A stretch of 64,000 bases of DNA from assembly GCF_900458815.1 (NCBI RefSeq), contig NZ_UHDZ01000001.1, forward strand, positions 2,232,001-2,296,000. The letters are read 5' to 3'. A program made the position numbers and the translations under genes. Below the pieces are notes generated by a model that was not told the origin of the DNA, searched no databases, and saw nothing but the letters and a program-made list of their open reading frames with translations. The stretch comes from Staphylococcus saccharolyticus. GTDB taxonomy: Bacteria; Bacillota; Bacilli; Staphylococcales; Staphylococcaceae. Every line of letters starts with the position of its first letter. Positions within the stretch are counted from its first letter, which is position 1. Shown in pieces: positions 44,044 through 52,896 of this stretch.

Positions 44044-44256
44044 ATTAGACGTTCTTACTTTTAATTTTTTCTGACCTTCTTAGTGAATTCAATACCGATT
44101 TCATCTATATTCCCCGCCATAAAATAGTCAAAACTAAAGATGAACCTTGTTCTAAAACATTCAAAAATTTTTTGATAAATGATAATCTAATAGATGTATA
44201 AAAATGATAAACAATCTTACTTGATAATAGAGATCTAAAAGGAGTTACTTAAACCT

Positions 44257-44880
44257 ATGAAAAAGAGAATCATTGCATGTTTGACGCTAACATTCTCATT
44301 AGTACTTACGGCTTGTTCTAATACTAGCGAAGACAATAATCAAGATAATCACAGTAGTGTGCTTGCACCTAAACATGCGAAAACGATTAAAGAAAAAGAT
44401 ATTTTCACTTCTAATAAAAAAGGTCAAAAGATTAATGAAGCTGAAATGAAAAAAGCTTTAAAACAATACTTACGAGTTAATAGTGACGTCTTAGATAATA
44501 AATACGTAATGCAACATAAGTTAGATAAGCAAAGTGATAGCAACCCTAAAATCACGAAATCTCAAGCCAATAAATTAAGTGAGTTATCTAACTTAGCTGT
44601 TAAAAATGACTTACATTTTAAAAAGTTTGTAAATAATAACAACATACCTAAAGAATACAAAAATCCTACACAACGTATTATAAAATACTTCCATGCTTTA
44701 AACAGTACGATTGCAAATGTAGATGAAGATATTGAAAAATTAAATTATCAACCTCAAAACTCTATTAACGTGGTAGATATACCAACTAAATATTCTGGTG
44801 ACGTCAACAAAAAACAGCAGGATAAAATTACAAGCTTCCTTAAGAAAAAAGGAATAGATACAAAAGTATTTAATAAATAA
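44257..44880 (+). CDS. NDxxF-motif lipoprotein
   Basis: 207 residues. Lipoprotein signal with lipobox LVLTAC (Cys about 20), a polar linker, then a helical charged domain with the sequence KNDLHFKKFV that gives the staphylococcal NDxxF lipoprotein family its name. AAAGGAG upstream of ATG 44257. Membrane-anchored, exposed; function unknown. Intact. Confidence 0.85.
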   Translation: MKKRIIACLTLTFSLVLTACSNTSEDNNQDNHSSVLAPKHAKTIKEKDIFTSNKKGQKINEAEMKKALKQYLRVNSDVLDNKYVMQHKLDKQSDSNPKITKSQANKLSELSNLAVKNDLHFKKFVNNNNIPKEYKNPTQRIIKYFHALNSTIANVDEDIEKLNYQPQNSINVVDIPTKYSGDVNKKQQDKITSFLKKKGIDTKVFNK

Positions 44881-45006
44881 TTTTAATTATTCTAAGACAG
44901 CTATTTACGTCATTTTGACAGTTTATACTAATTGTTACTCAATAATAACAACTCGTTATTTATTTATATATTTTCTATTTTTTAAAATTCAAAACAGGGG
45001 AGAATA

Positions 45007-45364
45007 ATGATGAAAAACGTCTAGCATTTATTACTTTAGCTATTTTATCAACAGTTGCGCTAATACTTGTCACAGCAAAATATCCAACAGGTCCACATAC
45101 CATTACCTATGATAATCCCATTACAATAATAACAGCAATTAACTCAATCGTCCTCATGGCTTTACCTGCTCTTATATTAGGCATCTTTAATCATATCGTT
45201 TGCAGAGTGATATCAGCCATAATGCAAATGAGTGCAATTATGTTATGGGTTATCTTTGCAATCGTTACATTATAATAGGAGACATACCTATTACATTAAT
45301 GGCTCTATTAACCTCAATCCTAATCTGCATTAGTATAATCTTCACACTTGCAGTAAATCGTTAA
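45007..45364 (+). pseudogene. Broken small membrane protein
   Basis: ATG at 45007/45010 after GGGGAG runs into TAG within five codons. One frame on, a clear membrane protein reads KRLAFITLAILSTVALILVTAKYP and LMALPALILGIFNHIVCRVISA up to a stop near 45272. A third frame ends LLTSILICISIIFTLAVNR at 45364. About 115 codons with four hydrophobic segments originally. Unrecognised family. Confidence 0.6.
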
Positions 45365-45408
45365 ACCTCTTAAAATCTTTATTAAAAAGTAAATTAACTA
45401 TTATAAAA

Positions 45409-45450
45409 AGTGAGACGCAGAAAAGCAACATATACCTTTTACATCTCACT
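45409..45450. terminator. Terminator between convergent remnants
   Basis: AGTGAGA pairs with TCTCACT across a loop of about 27 nt, with A/T runs on both flanks. It separates two convergent broken genes. Confidence 0.5.
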
Positions 45451-45454
45451 ATTA

Positions 45455-45851
45455 CTATTTTTCAATTAAATAAGGTTGGCAATTGATGATGTCAGTATTT
45501 ATTGCTTCCTCTTTATTTACCTTTCCAAAATAAACGAGTAAACATCTTGATAACTTTCACCTTTAGGTGGCTCTATGTAAAACTATGTCTAAAATTTTTT
45601 TCATATCGTATGTCATGACTTATTTCTTGTTTACTCTTACCTTCAAAGACTCCTAAAGAACGTTCTCTTAATTTTCTTGAATAAGTAGTGGGTATGTCAT
45701 AAGGGAAGATTCCATTATAAGTATGTTTGGTTCTTAGTTAATCATATACATATACATGCTGGACGTCTAATTGTCCACAAAAATATGGATGACCATGTGC
45801 GTTATCATAATTAGATTGCGATTCCCCATGCCTAACCAAATAAATTTTCAC
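45455..45851 (-). pseudogene. Broken histidine phosphatase (phosphoglycerate mutase-like)
   Basis: GTG start at 45851 with AAGGTGAT upstream. It shows the phosphohistidine motif YLVRHGESQSNYD, then CGQLDVQHVYVYD followed by a stop near 45737. Later pieces read YSRKLRERSLGVFEGKSKQEIS, another stop near 45590, and a tail ending NCQPYLIEK at 45455. Normal members are about 190-200 residues, so part is also missing. Confidence 0.75.
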
Positions 45852-45871
45852 TTGATATCACCTTTTTTATA

Positions 45872-46442
45872 TCAACTACTTTTACTAAGTAATAAATTAA
45901 TTGATAAGCCAATTAATACGAATCCTACAATATAACCAAATACTGCTTTAAACTTAGGCTTACTAAACAATAATTTAATATATTGAAAAATAAATACACA
46001 GAATAGGGACCATAAGCTTGTTACAGCAACTACTGAAAATGCGAAGAGTGCAACTTTAGATTTCAATATGAATACCTCCGTTTGAAAGAAATTGAGGAAA
46101 TATGCTGACATAAAATAACAATGCTTTAGGATTAAGACTCGTCCTTAGAAATCCTTGCCTATAAGACGTTAAATAGCTTAGCTAATGCTTTCACTATGTG
46201 CACTAATTATACTTTTTACACCTAAATAAATAAGGTAACATGCACCGAGAATCTTAATTGTTAAAAAATAAAATGTAAACTTGTAAGTATGTACATAATT
46301 CCAAATATAGCTAACGAAGAATATAAAATATGACCCGTAGTGATACCAAATGCAGCCATAAATCCATTCATCTTACTAGAATTAATCGTATTTTTCATTA
46401 CAATGATAAAATCTGGACCTGGAACAATAATAAACCTTCCAT
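45872..46442 (-). pseudogene. Broken LysE/RhtB-family amino acid exporter
   Basis: ATG 46442 (AGGAGG upstream) gives MEGLL and then a frameshift into the family motif IVPGPDFIIVMKNTI. Further pieces: GFMAAFGITTGHILYSSLAIFG, LGACYLIYLGVKSI, a stop, then TSLNPKALLFYVSIFPQF, and an 80-residue C-terminal part with two membrane segments ending at 45872. At least three lesions in about 190 codons. Confidence 0.78.
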
Positions 46443-46655
46443 TCGAAACCTCCTAGATGTCGTAATATAAATCATTATTACATACTCAACACTAGGATTT
46501 AAACCTTCCCGCAGGCTTCCCTCTAAAGTAATAATATTGGAAATTTTAAAAATCAAAACCTTAAATGTTGTCAGATAAATGACAATCATGATACTATAAA
46601 GATATAGTTAAAAATTAACTACAAAGTCTTTTATATTCATGAACATAATACTCCT

Positions 46656-46687
46656 GGATGACGTAACCTAGCGTCATCCTCTTTTTT
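46656..46687 (+). terminator. Orphan rightward terminator
   Basis: GGATGACG pairs with CGTCATCC around TAACCTAG, then TCTTTTTT. No rightward gene precedes it. A short transcript from a promoter near 46565-46595 (TTGTCA ... TACTAT) would make a small RNA of about 85 nt. Confidence 0.6.
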
Positions 46688-46761
46688 GTGCTAAAACTGC
46701 TATTTAAAGAGAAAAAATGGCCTTTATGAAAAATAAAGACCATTCTTAAAAATTGTGCATG

Positions 46762-47016
46762 TTATTTTTTTCTTAATGCTTTTAAAATTAATGAAACAAT
46801 GAAAATTAAAACAATTGAGCCGATTAATGCTGGGAAAATATGAATTTTACCTAATTGTGGACCCCAATGACCAAAAATCAAAGTACCAACCCATGATCCA
46901 ATAATACCAGCAATAATATTACCTAAAATTCCACCTGGAATATCTTTACCTAAAATTAAACCAGCGATCCAACCAATGATACCGCCGACAATAATCATAC
47001 CTATTAATCCAAACAT
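46762..47016 (-). CDS. GlsB/YeaQ/YmgE-family stress membrane protein
   Basis: 84-residue glycine-rich membrane protein with three hydrophobic segments (MFGLIGMIIVGGIIGWIAGLILG; GGILGNIIAGIIGSWVGTLIFG; LIGSIVLIFIVSLILKAL). The GGILGNIIAGIIG pattern is diagnostic of the transglycosylase-associated/GlsB family. AAAGGAG 9 bp before ATG 47016. Function in stress response, poorly defined. Intact. Confidence 0.88.
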   Translation of the reverse strand: MFGLIGMIIVGGIIGWIAGLILGKDIPGGILGNIIAGIIGSWVGTLIFGHWGPQLGKIHIFPALIGSIVLIFIVSLILKALRKK

Positions 47017-47245
47017 AATGATTATCTCCTTTACTTATTAGTATTTATTCATTATTACTTGATACCCCTTGTGAAAATCATTAAACCATTTTTATGGAAA
47101 TTTTATTTTAATACCAAAAATAAATTTATTTTTATCTTCTTAAAATTTATCATTATTACCTCTAATTCAATTATGTTAAACTATTTTTATTGTGTGTTAG
47201 AAAATCACTTTTCACATAAAATATTAATAAAAGTAGGCAATTTTT

Positions 47246-47506
47246 ATGAATCAGAAAAATAAATATAGAGTTATAAATCAAATCGTTCAGATTATAGTTT
47301 TTCTCTCATTACTTGCAATAATTACAATTATTGCATTGAATTTCTCTGTTAATGGACATTTACATGGTCAATTTGAGATTGGTTTTAATATACAAAGCAT
47401 TCAAGTATATGTGTTCACTACACTCATTATCATTATAATTATTTGTGCTATCCTATCATATATTTTAGAAAAGCTAGATTCTAAAAATAAAAAATTTAAT
47501 CACTAA
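47246..47506 (+). CDS. Small membrane protein, hypothetical
   Basis: 86 residues with two membrane helices (about 10-30 and 50-75), short polar N-terminus MNQKNKYRVINQIVQIIVFLS and Lys/Asn-rich tail. Weak ribosome site (AGTAGG). No family recognised. Confidence 0.55.
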   Translation: MNQKNKYRVINQIVQIIVFLSLLAIITIIALNFSVNGHLHGQFEIGFNIQSIQVYVFTTLIIIIIICAILSYILEKLDSKNKKFNH

Positions 47507-47639
47507 TTGGCATTAATTTTTAAAATAATGACACATATCAGCTTCATAACTCATTAAAATTGTTATATTATAATAATAGGGTACAATGACATCTATAAAG
47601 CACCTAAGATTATTCCATCAAGAATAGAAGATGTAGTGA

Positions 47640-47897
47640 GTGAATTTACATATTCTATATAACTTGAGAACTAAAGAACATTTAGAAATCGAAGAATTAG
47701 CACGGCAATTAAATGCTAAATATGGTACACATTACGAGGCGCATCAGATATGGAAGTGGGAAAATCATTATCACGAACCTATATTTAATGATGCAATGCA
47801 TTTAGCAGACTTTTTCAATGCTCCATACCAGATGTTTTTAGAAAGTAAAGTGAAAGAGCATCAAAAGCATTTAGATGAAGTAGATATACGAATGTAA
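47640..47897 (+). CDS. Small XRE-type helix-turn-helix protein
   Basis: 85 residues. The segment EIEELARQLNAKYGTHYEAHQIWKWENHYHEPIFNDAMHLADFF has the spacing of an XRE/Cro helix-turn-helix; the tail is charged. GTG start at 47640; a nearby ATG stops at once. A strong terminator follows. A single small regulator with unknown targets. Confidence 0.65.
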   Translation: MNLHILYNLRTKEHLEIEELARQLNAKYGTHYEAHQIWKWENHYHEPIFNDAMHLADFFNAPYQMFLESKVKEHQKHLDEVDIRM

Positions 47898-47916
47898 CAC
47901 CTGTGAGACAAGATGA

Positions 47917-47976
47917 AAAGCTAAGATAGTACGTTTCTGTTAAGTAAATATGAAACGTATTACCTTAGCTTTTTAT
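47917..47976 (+). terminator. Terminator of the XRE gene
   Basis: AAAGCTAAG and TACGTTTC arms pair with GAAACGTA and CTTAGCTTT; TTTTATA follows. Confidence 0.85.
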
Positions 47977-48059
47977 AATACATTATCGTTTTTATTTTAT
48001 TGATATCTATGATAATCATATCACTCTATAAAACAACTACAACTTTAATCAACAATAAC

Positions 48060-48448
48060 TTAATTTAAATCCACTATCGTTAGTTCCGATATTGGATAAT
48101 CTTTTTCTCCTAGCTTTTTACCGTTTTTCGTGTATTTAGCTTGGAATACTATTTTTTGTGCATTTCTTAGGCGATAAATCATCATTCCTTTTTTATATTC
48201 ACCTTTATTTATCTTCTCATTATTTTGCATCATCCACGTTCTATATCGTTTAAAATGTTTAATATTTTCTCTTTGAATTAACGTCTTTTTATTTTGACAA
48301 TTTCATTTCCTAAAACTAGTTTATCTTCCTTTAATTGAATAACATCTTCATTTGATTTATAACTTTTACTTTGATTATCGTTTTTAAGATTATCACATGA
48401 AACTAAAAATAAAAACACTATTAAAATAGAGGTTAAAAATTTTTTCAA
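48060..48448 (-). pseudogene. Frameshifted small lipoprotein
   Basis: TTG start near 48448 gives a lipoprotein signal (KKFLTSILIVFLFLVSC), then DNLKNDNQSKSYKSNEDVIQLKEDKLVLGNEIVKIKRR and a stop. In the shifted frame it continues IQRENIKHFKRYRTWMMQNNEK and NGKKLGEKDYPISELTIVDLN to 48060. One frameshift; original length about 128 residues. Family unknown. Confidence 0.65.
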
Positions 48449-48564
48449 TGCACTCACTTATAATAAAAATCATATAATAATATTATTATATTTTAATTAT
48501 AGATACACAAGCTTTTATGTAAAATATTTCACTTTATTTACCTTTCTTCTAATTTTCAAAACAC

Positions 48565-48598
48565 AAAAATAACCCCGTAAGCCTATACTTACGGGGTT
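48565..48598 (-). terminator. Orphaned rpsR operon terminator
   Basis: An 11-bp perfect stem (AACCCCGTAAG / CTTACGGGGTT), with ATTTTTG after it on the minus strand. It sits directly downstream of the att copy, as expected if the island inserted between the rpsR stop codon and its terminator. Confidence 0.85.
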
Positions 48599-48612
48599 TA
48601 ACAATAAGTTAT

Positions 48613-48630
48613 ATACTATTGTTCTTCTTT
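48613..48630 (-). other. Left attachment site of the island (copy of the rpsR 3' end)
   Basis: The minus strand reads AAAGAAGAACAATAGTAT. This encodes the S18 C-terminus KEEQ and stop, and differs at one base from the SaPI att core at rpsR as I remember it. The preceding codons read T-Y-I, close to the P-Y-V of S18. The intact rpsR and the other att copy should lie beyond the right edge. Confidence 0.75.
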
Positions 48631-48793
48631 TATATAGGTGAATTTTATATCATTTCATTCACTATCAAAATACCTTTATATCAATGATTATAGGCGTATG
48701 TTTCCAACAAACATATTCATACGCTTGCCCTTATCATCAAAATTATGCCCTTTTTTTGCCCTTAAAAGTTATCTTCTATTCGTTTAACTAATC

Positions 48794-50431
48794 TCATTTT
48801 TCAATACCTAACCTAAATCTAATTTTATTTGGTATATCTCCTAAAAATTGATCTGCCAATCTTGCCCTCATAGTCATACTACCGTAGACCAAAATACCTA
48901 CACCTATACTAATTACAAGAATAGTCAGCGAACCAATTTTTGATTCTGTTGAAATGAATAATTGCAAAATAAAAAATGTTAATTCTACTGCAATCATCAT
49001 GATAAAACCATACATAAATATTTTTCCGAAATGTAACCAAGTTTCGAAAAAATTAAATTTCGCATATTTTTTAAGTATATAAAAATTACATATTACTGCA
49101 AATAATAATGCTATTGCTGTACTTAAAATTGCTCCAGTTGAGTGGAAAGTTACAATTAAAGGAGTATTCAGTATTATTTTTATCACTACAGACGCTAAAA
49201 TTACAAAAACAGTTAATTTTTGTTTATCAATCCCTTGTAACATTGAAGCTGTAACACTTAGTAAAGCGATTAATATTGCTACTGGTGCATAATAAAACAA
49301 CATATGACTACCAACAATACTAGGTTTATAGAAAACAGTATATAAAGGTAATGCAAGTGCCATTATACCTAAACTTGCTGGAACTGTTATGTACATTAAA
49401 ACACCCAAAGATGTACGTATTTGTCTGTGCATTTCATTTAGTTTACCCGATGCATAAGATTTAGTAATAAATGGAATTAAACTTACTGCAAAACCTGCTG
49501 ATAATGATGTAGGTATCATCACAATTTTATTTGTTGTCATATTCAAAATTGTAAATAAACCATCATGTAAATTTCTTGGTACTCCTGCAATACTTAACGC
49601 TTTGTTATGTGTAAATTGATCCACTAAATTAAACAAAGGAAAATTCAAACTTACTATAACAAACGGAATACTATAGGAAATAATTTCTTTATACATTTTT
49701 CCATAAGAAACATTAATTTCTGTATAATCCTTTACAACCATACTTTCAATATTAGGTTTTCTCTTACGCCAGTAATACCATAATACGAAAATAGCTGCAA
49801 TCGCACCAATAGCAGCGGCAAAAGTAGCTATACCATTTGCTGCAAGCATACTCCCATTAAATACATTAAGTACTAAATAACTACCAATTAAAATAAATAA
49901 AATACGTGCAACTTGTTCAATAACTTCTGAAACAGCCGTAGGCCCCATTGATTTATAACCTTGAAACACTCCACGCCATGTAGCTAATATAGGAATAAAA
50001 ATCACAACAACACTAATAATTCTTATAATCCAAGTAATCTCTTCTACAGACCAACCATCATGCATATCACCTTTATTAGCTAAAGTAATTGAAGCTATGC
50101 TCGGTGCTACTAAATAAAGGATTACAAAGCCAATAAAACCCGTTACGGTCATAACAATAAAACTGGATTTATATAACTTTTGACTTATTCTGTATGCACC
50201 TAATGCATTATATTTAGAAACATATTTTGAAGCTGCTAACGGCACGCCTGCAGTTGCAATTGCAATCGCAATATTATAGGGTGTATAGGCATAGTTGAAA
50301 GGTGCCAAGTTTTTTTCTCCACCAATAATTGCATAGAATGGAATAATATAAATTACACCCAATATTTTAGTAATTAATATACTAAACGTGATTAAGAAAG
50401 TACCTCTTATCAATTCTTTACTTTCACTCAC
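48794..50431 (-). CDS. MurJ/SpoVB-like MOP-superfamily lipid flippase
   Basis: 545 residues, about 14 membrane segments, starting MSESKELIRGTFLITFSILITKILGVIYI with Arg/Gly features of the MurJ central cavity. Further conserved parts: GVPLAASKYVSKYNALG, TWRGVFQGYKSMGPTAVSEV and PTSLSAGFAVSLIPFI. It is very like the S. aureus lipid II flippase MurJ, whose gene lies in a different chromosomal region. Here it is in the island's cargo zone, next to att. It may be a second copy giving resistance to a flippase inhibitor or phage factor, or changing envelope assembly. Intact. Confidence 0.82.
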   Translation of the reverse strand: MSESKELIRGTFLITFSILITKILGVIYIIPFYAIIGGEKNLAPFNYAYTPYNIAIAIATAGVPLAASKYVSKYNALGAYRISQKLYKSSFIVMTVTGFIGFVILYLVAPSIASITLANKGDMHDGWSVEEITWIIRIISVVVIFIPILATWRGVFQGYKSMGPTAVSEVIEQVARILFILIGSYLVLNVFNGSMLAANGIATFAAAIGAIAAIFVLWYYWRKRKPNIESMVVKDYTEINVSYGKMYKEIISYSIPFVIVSLNFPLFNLVDQFTHNKALSIAGVPRNLHDGLFTILNMTTNKIVMIPTSLSAGFAVSLIPFITKSYASGKLNEMHRQIRTSLGVLMYITVPASLGIMALALPLYTVFYKPSIVGSHMLFYYAPVAILIALLSVTASMLQGIDKQKLTVFVILASVVIKIILNTPLIVTFHSTGAILSTAIALLFAVICNFYILKKYAKFNFFETWLHFGKIFMYGFIMMIAVELTFFILQLFISTESKIGSLTILVISIGVGILVYGSMTMRARLADQFLGDIPNKIRFRLGIEK

Positions 50432-50671
50432 ACAAATCTTCCTATCTTAAAATTAATTGTATCTTTATAATCTTAATAGTAACGTTGTAACTACTTTTTT
50501 TCAAAATTATGCTACTATAAAAAATATTGACTCTTCACAAGTGTTAATCTTCTTAAAATCTGATTGATTCTAAGATATTGAGTAACAAACATTCATTTAT
50601 ATCAACGATAGTGTTCTAACTTTTTCACACAAAAAAGCTTAGTATCTAGATAAGTGTTCGTGTATGTAAAT

Positions 50672-50703
50672 AAAAAAATAACCGTATCAATTAAGATACG
50701 GTT
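50672..50703 (-). terminator. Terminator of the NYN gene
   Basis: A 9-bp perfect stem (AACCGTATC / GATACGGTT), then ATTTTTTTA on the minus strand. It closes the array-NYN unit. Confidence 0.9.
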
Positions 50704-50738
50704 AAAGTTAAAAAGATTTATATTTAGCTAGTATTAAT

Positions 50739-51410
50739 CTAATTAATTTTATACTTATCGTCACAAGTACGTCTACCATCTATATGCAGCGAAAGGCTAT
50801 CTCTAATATCAGAACCTAAAGAATCTAACACAAAATCAATCCCTTCTGTTCTTGCTAATTTAGCAGCAGGCACAAAATCACTATCCCCAGCTATTAAAAC
50901 AATTTTATCTACTTGATGTTTAAATGCTAATGAAGCAATGTCTAAACCTATTTTCATATCAACACCTTTTTGTTTCAATGATAAGGTGAAGTCTTTTTCT
51001 TCCAAATCGTTTAGCTCAATACTTCCATTCAGTAATTTTTTTGTACTAGAGTATTTTAGATTATATTCAACTGAAGATTCACTTAATTCCCCTAATCTTA
51101 ATGCAACTTTTCTCTTTTTACTTATTTCTTTGAAAAAATCTTCTGTCCATTTTTTAGTATCACTTTGAGCAAAATTTATATTTCTTTTCAATAAAGGGTG
51201 ATAAACTTGTTTATCAATTGGAGGACAATCATAGTAAAAAATTCTATATAATTTATTATGTATTTCTTCTTTAAAATGTTTATCCTTTAAGTGTCTATTA
51301 CAATATCTATATAATTCATCAGCTCTTTCTTTCGCCGTAACCTTACCATAAACTTTTGCACTTCTTTTTCTATAATACCCACCATCTACTAAAATAGCTA
51401 CTTTTTCCAT
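50739..51410 (-). CDS. NYN-domain (PIN-like) putative ribonuclease
   Basis: 223 residues. The N-terminal strand MEKVAILVDGGYYRK carries the first catalytic Asp. The second and third acidic positions lie in GVDMKIGLDIASLAF and VDKIVLIAGDSDFVPAAKLA, the classic NYN/LabA pattern D...D...GDSDF of metal-dependent RNases. An insertion of about 100 residues (25-125) rich in Lys/Arg/Tyr may bind RNA. AAAGGAG precedes ATG 51410. An intrinsic terminator stands only 22 bp upstream, then the long hairpin array, so expression probably depends on read-through from the array. Island cargo, intact. Confidence 0.85.
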   Translation of the reverse strand: MEKVAILVDGGYYRKRSAKVYGKVTAKERADELYRYCNRHLKDKHFKEEIHNKLYRIFYYDCPPIDKQVYHPLLKRNINFAQSDTKKWTEDFFKEISKKRKVALRLGELSESSVEYNLKYSSTKKLLNGSIELNDLEEKDFTLSLKQKGVDMKIGLDIASLAFKHQVDKIVLIAGDSDFVPAAKLARTEGIDFVLDSLGSDIRDSLSLHIDGRRTCDDKYKIN

Positions 51411-51431
51411 TTCATCACTCCTTTATATGAC

Positions 51432-51485
51432 AAAAAACCCATGATTTCGAAAGCCCCATATGGTGGGGTTCCTACTCTCATGGGT
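51432..51485 (-). terminator. Terminator between hairpin array and NYN gene
   Basis: On the minus strand ACCCATGA pairs with TCATGGGT around an inner ACCCC/GGGG helix, and T6 follows. It ends 22 bp before the NYN start codon, so it would make most transcripts end as array RNA alone. Confidence 0.88.
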
Positions 51486-52832
51486 GGATTTACTAAGATA
51501 TCTATAACTAGATATTATCACTATTAAACTAATTTTTCAATAATTTTCTCCATTTCAAAAATAATATTCTTTATTCCTCAAATCTACCTAATATCATCAA
51601 TATGAAACTCTGAATTTGGATATTATTTATTTAGGCTTTCTAAATCTCTCTCATTCTTTTCATCATCTTTATCAACAAAATATTGGCGTTGGTACATTCA
51701 CTTATCTAACATTACAAATTACAATACATGGTTGAATATTTTGTTCGTTTCTTAGATCAGGTTACTTAAGACATCGTGTTCCCCTACTCACTTTACGGAA
51801 TTACTCATGTAGCTGCCGTCACAAATTGTTACATAAGCTCATGCACTAAAGTGGTGCGTCAGCTTACACGCTAAAATACTGTATGAGATGTATACAAATT
51901 TGTATATATCACTGTCCATATTTGGACTGTGAAACTCACTGCGCAAATCTGCGCCACGAGATCATACATCATAAATATATTTCGACTATAAGCTGCGTAC
52001 TCATTGTAGGTACATAGCTTTCATTCCTCAGATTTGGGGAGTGATAATATCCCACATATTAAAATTTTCATTTTAAGCTGCGTAGCCAAATTGACTACGC
52101 ACATCTATAAGTTAGATAACCGATATTTCGGTTTTCCAAAGTAACGTTTTAGTAGTTTGGATATAAGAGAACTCATATTTGAGTTTTCTAGCTATATATA
52201 TTCAGACAAGCCACATTTGGCTTGTCAGAACTTATAGAACGGATATAGTCGTTTTCTGATTTACCGTTGTGATATATCTACTAGTGCCGACATTTCGGCT
52301 GTATTCAGCTTAATTTTAGAGAACGAATATTTTCGTTTTCTAATGCACTGACTTAGTGCGTCAGCATTTGTATTATTAATTAATACGCTCATTTGAGCTG
52401 AGTAAATATATAGAGCTATTCAGTTCTATTATTGAACCCACATTGGGGCTGTGTATAAATCAATATCCCCAAATTTGAGGATATTAAGCTAAGTAGATAA
52501 TACGTCCACTTACGGACACATTTAACGAAACCACATTGGGTTCGGTTATACACAAAAAGGTACCCCTAATTTGGAGCACCCTTTATTCTAATATCAAACC
52601 ACTTACCTATTTTAAGGTACTGGTTACAAACCTACTTTTAAATCTGTTTGTAACTTTATGAAATGTACAGTTTTGACAAGTTAAAAAGACTACATCTAAC
52701 GGATACAGTCATTTAAAGGATACTCAATTTTGAGTAGTACATTTCAGTAGATACGTTCATTATCTTTAAGAAAACTATAATTGTAAATGTTAAACATCTA
52801 CTTTTGTGTTTATAAATCACACTTACATTTAT
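51486..52832 (-). ncRNA. Candidate large structured non-coding RNA
   Basis: No reading frame of useful length exists here. A promoter-like TTGATA-17-TAAAAT lies just upstream (52839-52867) and an intrinsic terminator at 51432-51485, both on the minus strand, so a leftward RNA of about 1.3 kb is predicted, with the NYN gene beyond. Its 5' two thirds are the hairpin array. Nested stems tie the hairpins into domains: AAATGTAC (52661-52668) with GTACATTT (52737-52744); TTAAGCTG (52073-52080) with CAGCTTAA (52306-52313), enclosing at least six hairpins; TGTATGA (51880-51886) with TCATACA (51962-51968), enclosing three; GTAGCTG (51809-51815) with CAGCTTAC (51860-51867, one bulge). I recognise no described RNA family. 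Transcription direction is inferred from the terminator. Confidence 0.6.
51809..52744. repeat. Dense array of about 24 distinct short hairpins
   Basis: Inverted repeats with different stems and mostly short A/T-rich loops. Examples (arms): ATACAAA/TTTGTAT 51892-51905; GTCCA/TGGAC 51914-51927; GCGCA/TGCGC 51941-51954; CATTCCTC/GGGGAGTG 52022-52043; GCGTAG/CTACGC 52080-52100; AACCGA/TCGGTT 52118-52133; AACTCA/TGAGTT 52170-52185; GACAAGCCA/TGGCTTGTC 52205-52226; GCCGA/TCGGC 52286-52299; AACGAA/TTCGTT 52322-52337; GCACT/AGTGC 52345-52359; GCTC/GAGC 52387-52398; AATATCC/GGATATT 52462-52485; CGAA/TTCG around CCA/TGG 52526-52544; TACCT/AGGTA 52604-52619; GTTACAAAC/GTTTGTAAC 52623-52654; TACTCA/TGAGTA 52721-52736. 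Typical loops are catt, tatt, attt, aaat. Several have an outer 3-5 bp helix separated by a one- to three-base mismatch. Confidence 0.9.
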
Positions 52833-52838
52833 TTTTTT

Positions 52839-52867
52839 ATTTTAGTATTATTTCTGTATAATATCAA
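52839..52867 (-). promoter_or_regulatory. Putative promoter of the hairpin-array RNA
   Basis: Minus strand TTGATA (52862-52867), 17-bp spacer, TAAAAT (52839-52844). It lies between the cadX stop and the first hairpin. In such AT-rich DNA it needs experimental support. Confidence 0.45.
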
Positions 52868-52896
52868 AGCAAGAGGAAACTCGTTTTCAACTCGCT

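Noticed and set aside
48640..48790. Remnant of a phage integrase or second att site
   Set aside because: The GCGTATG/CATACGC hairpin and repeated GCCC-T patches have no reading frame; they are more simply the trailer of the MurJ-like gene.
51809..52744. CRISPR array
   Set aside because: Units differ in sequence; there is no constant direct repeat and no regular spacer length. Only the hairpin form and short AT loops recur. No cas gene is nearby.
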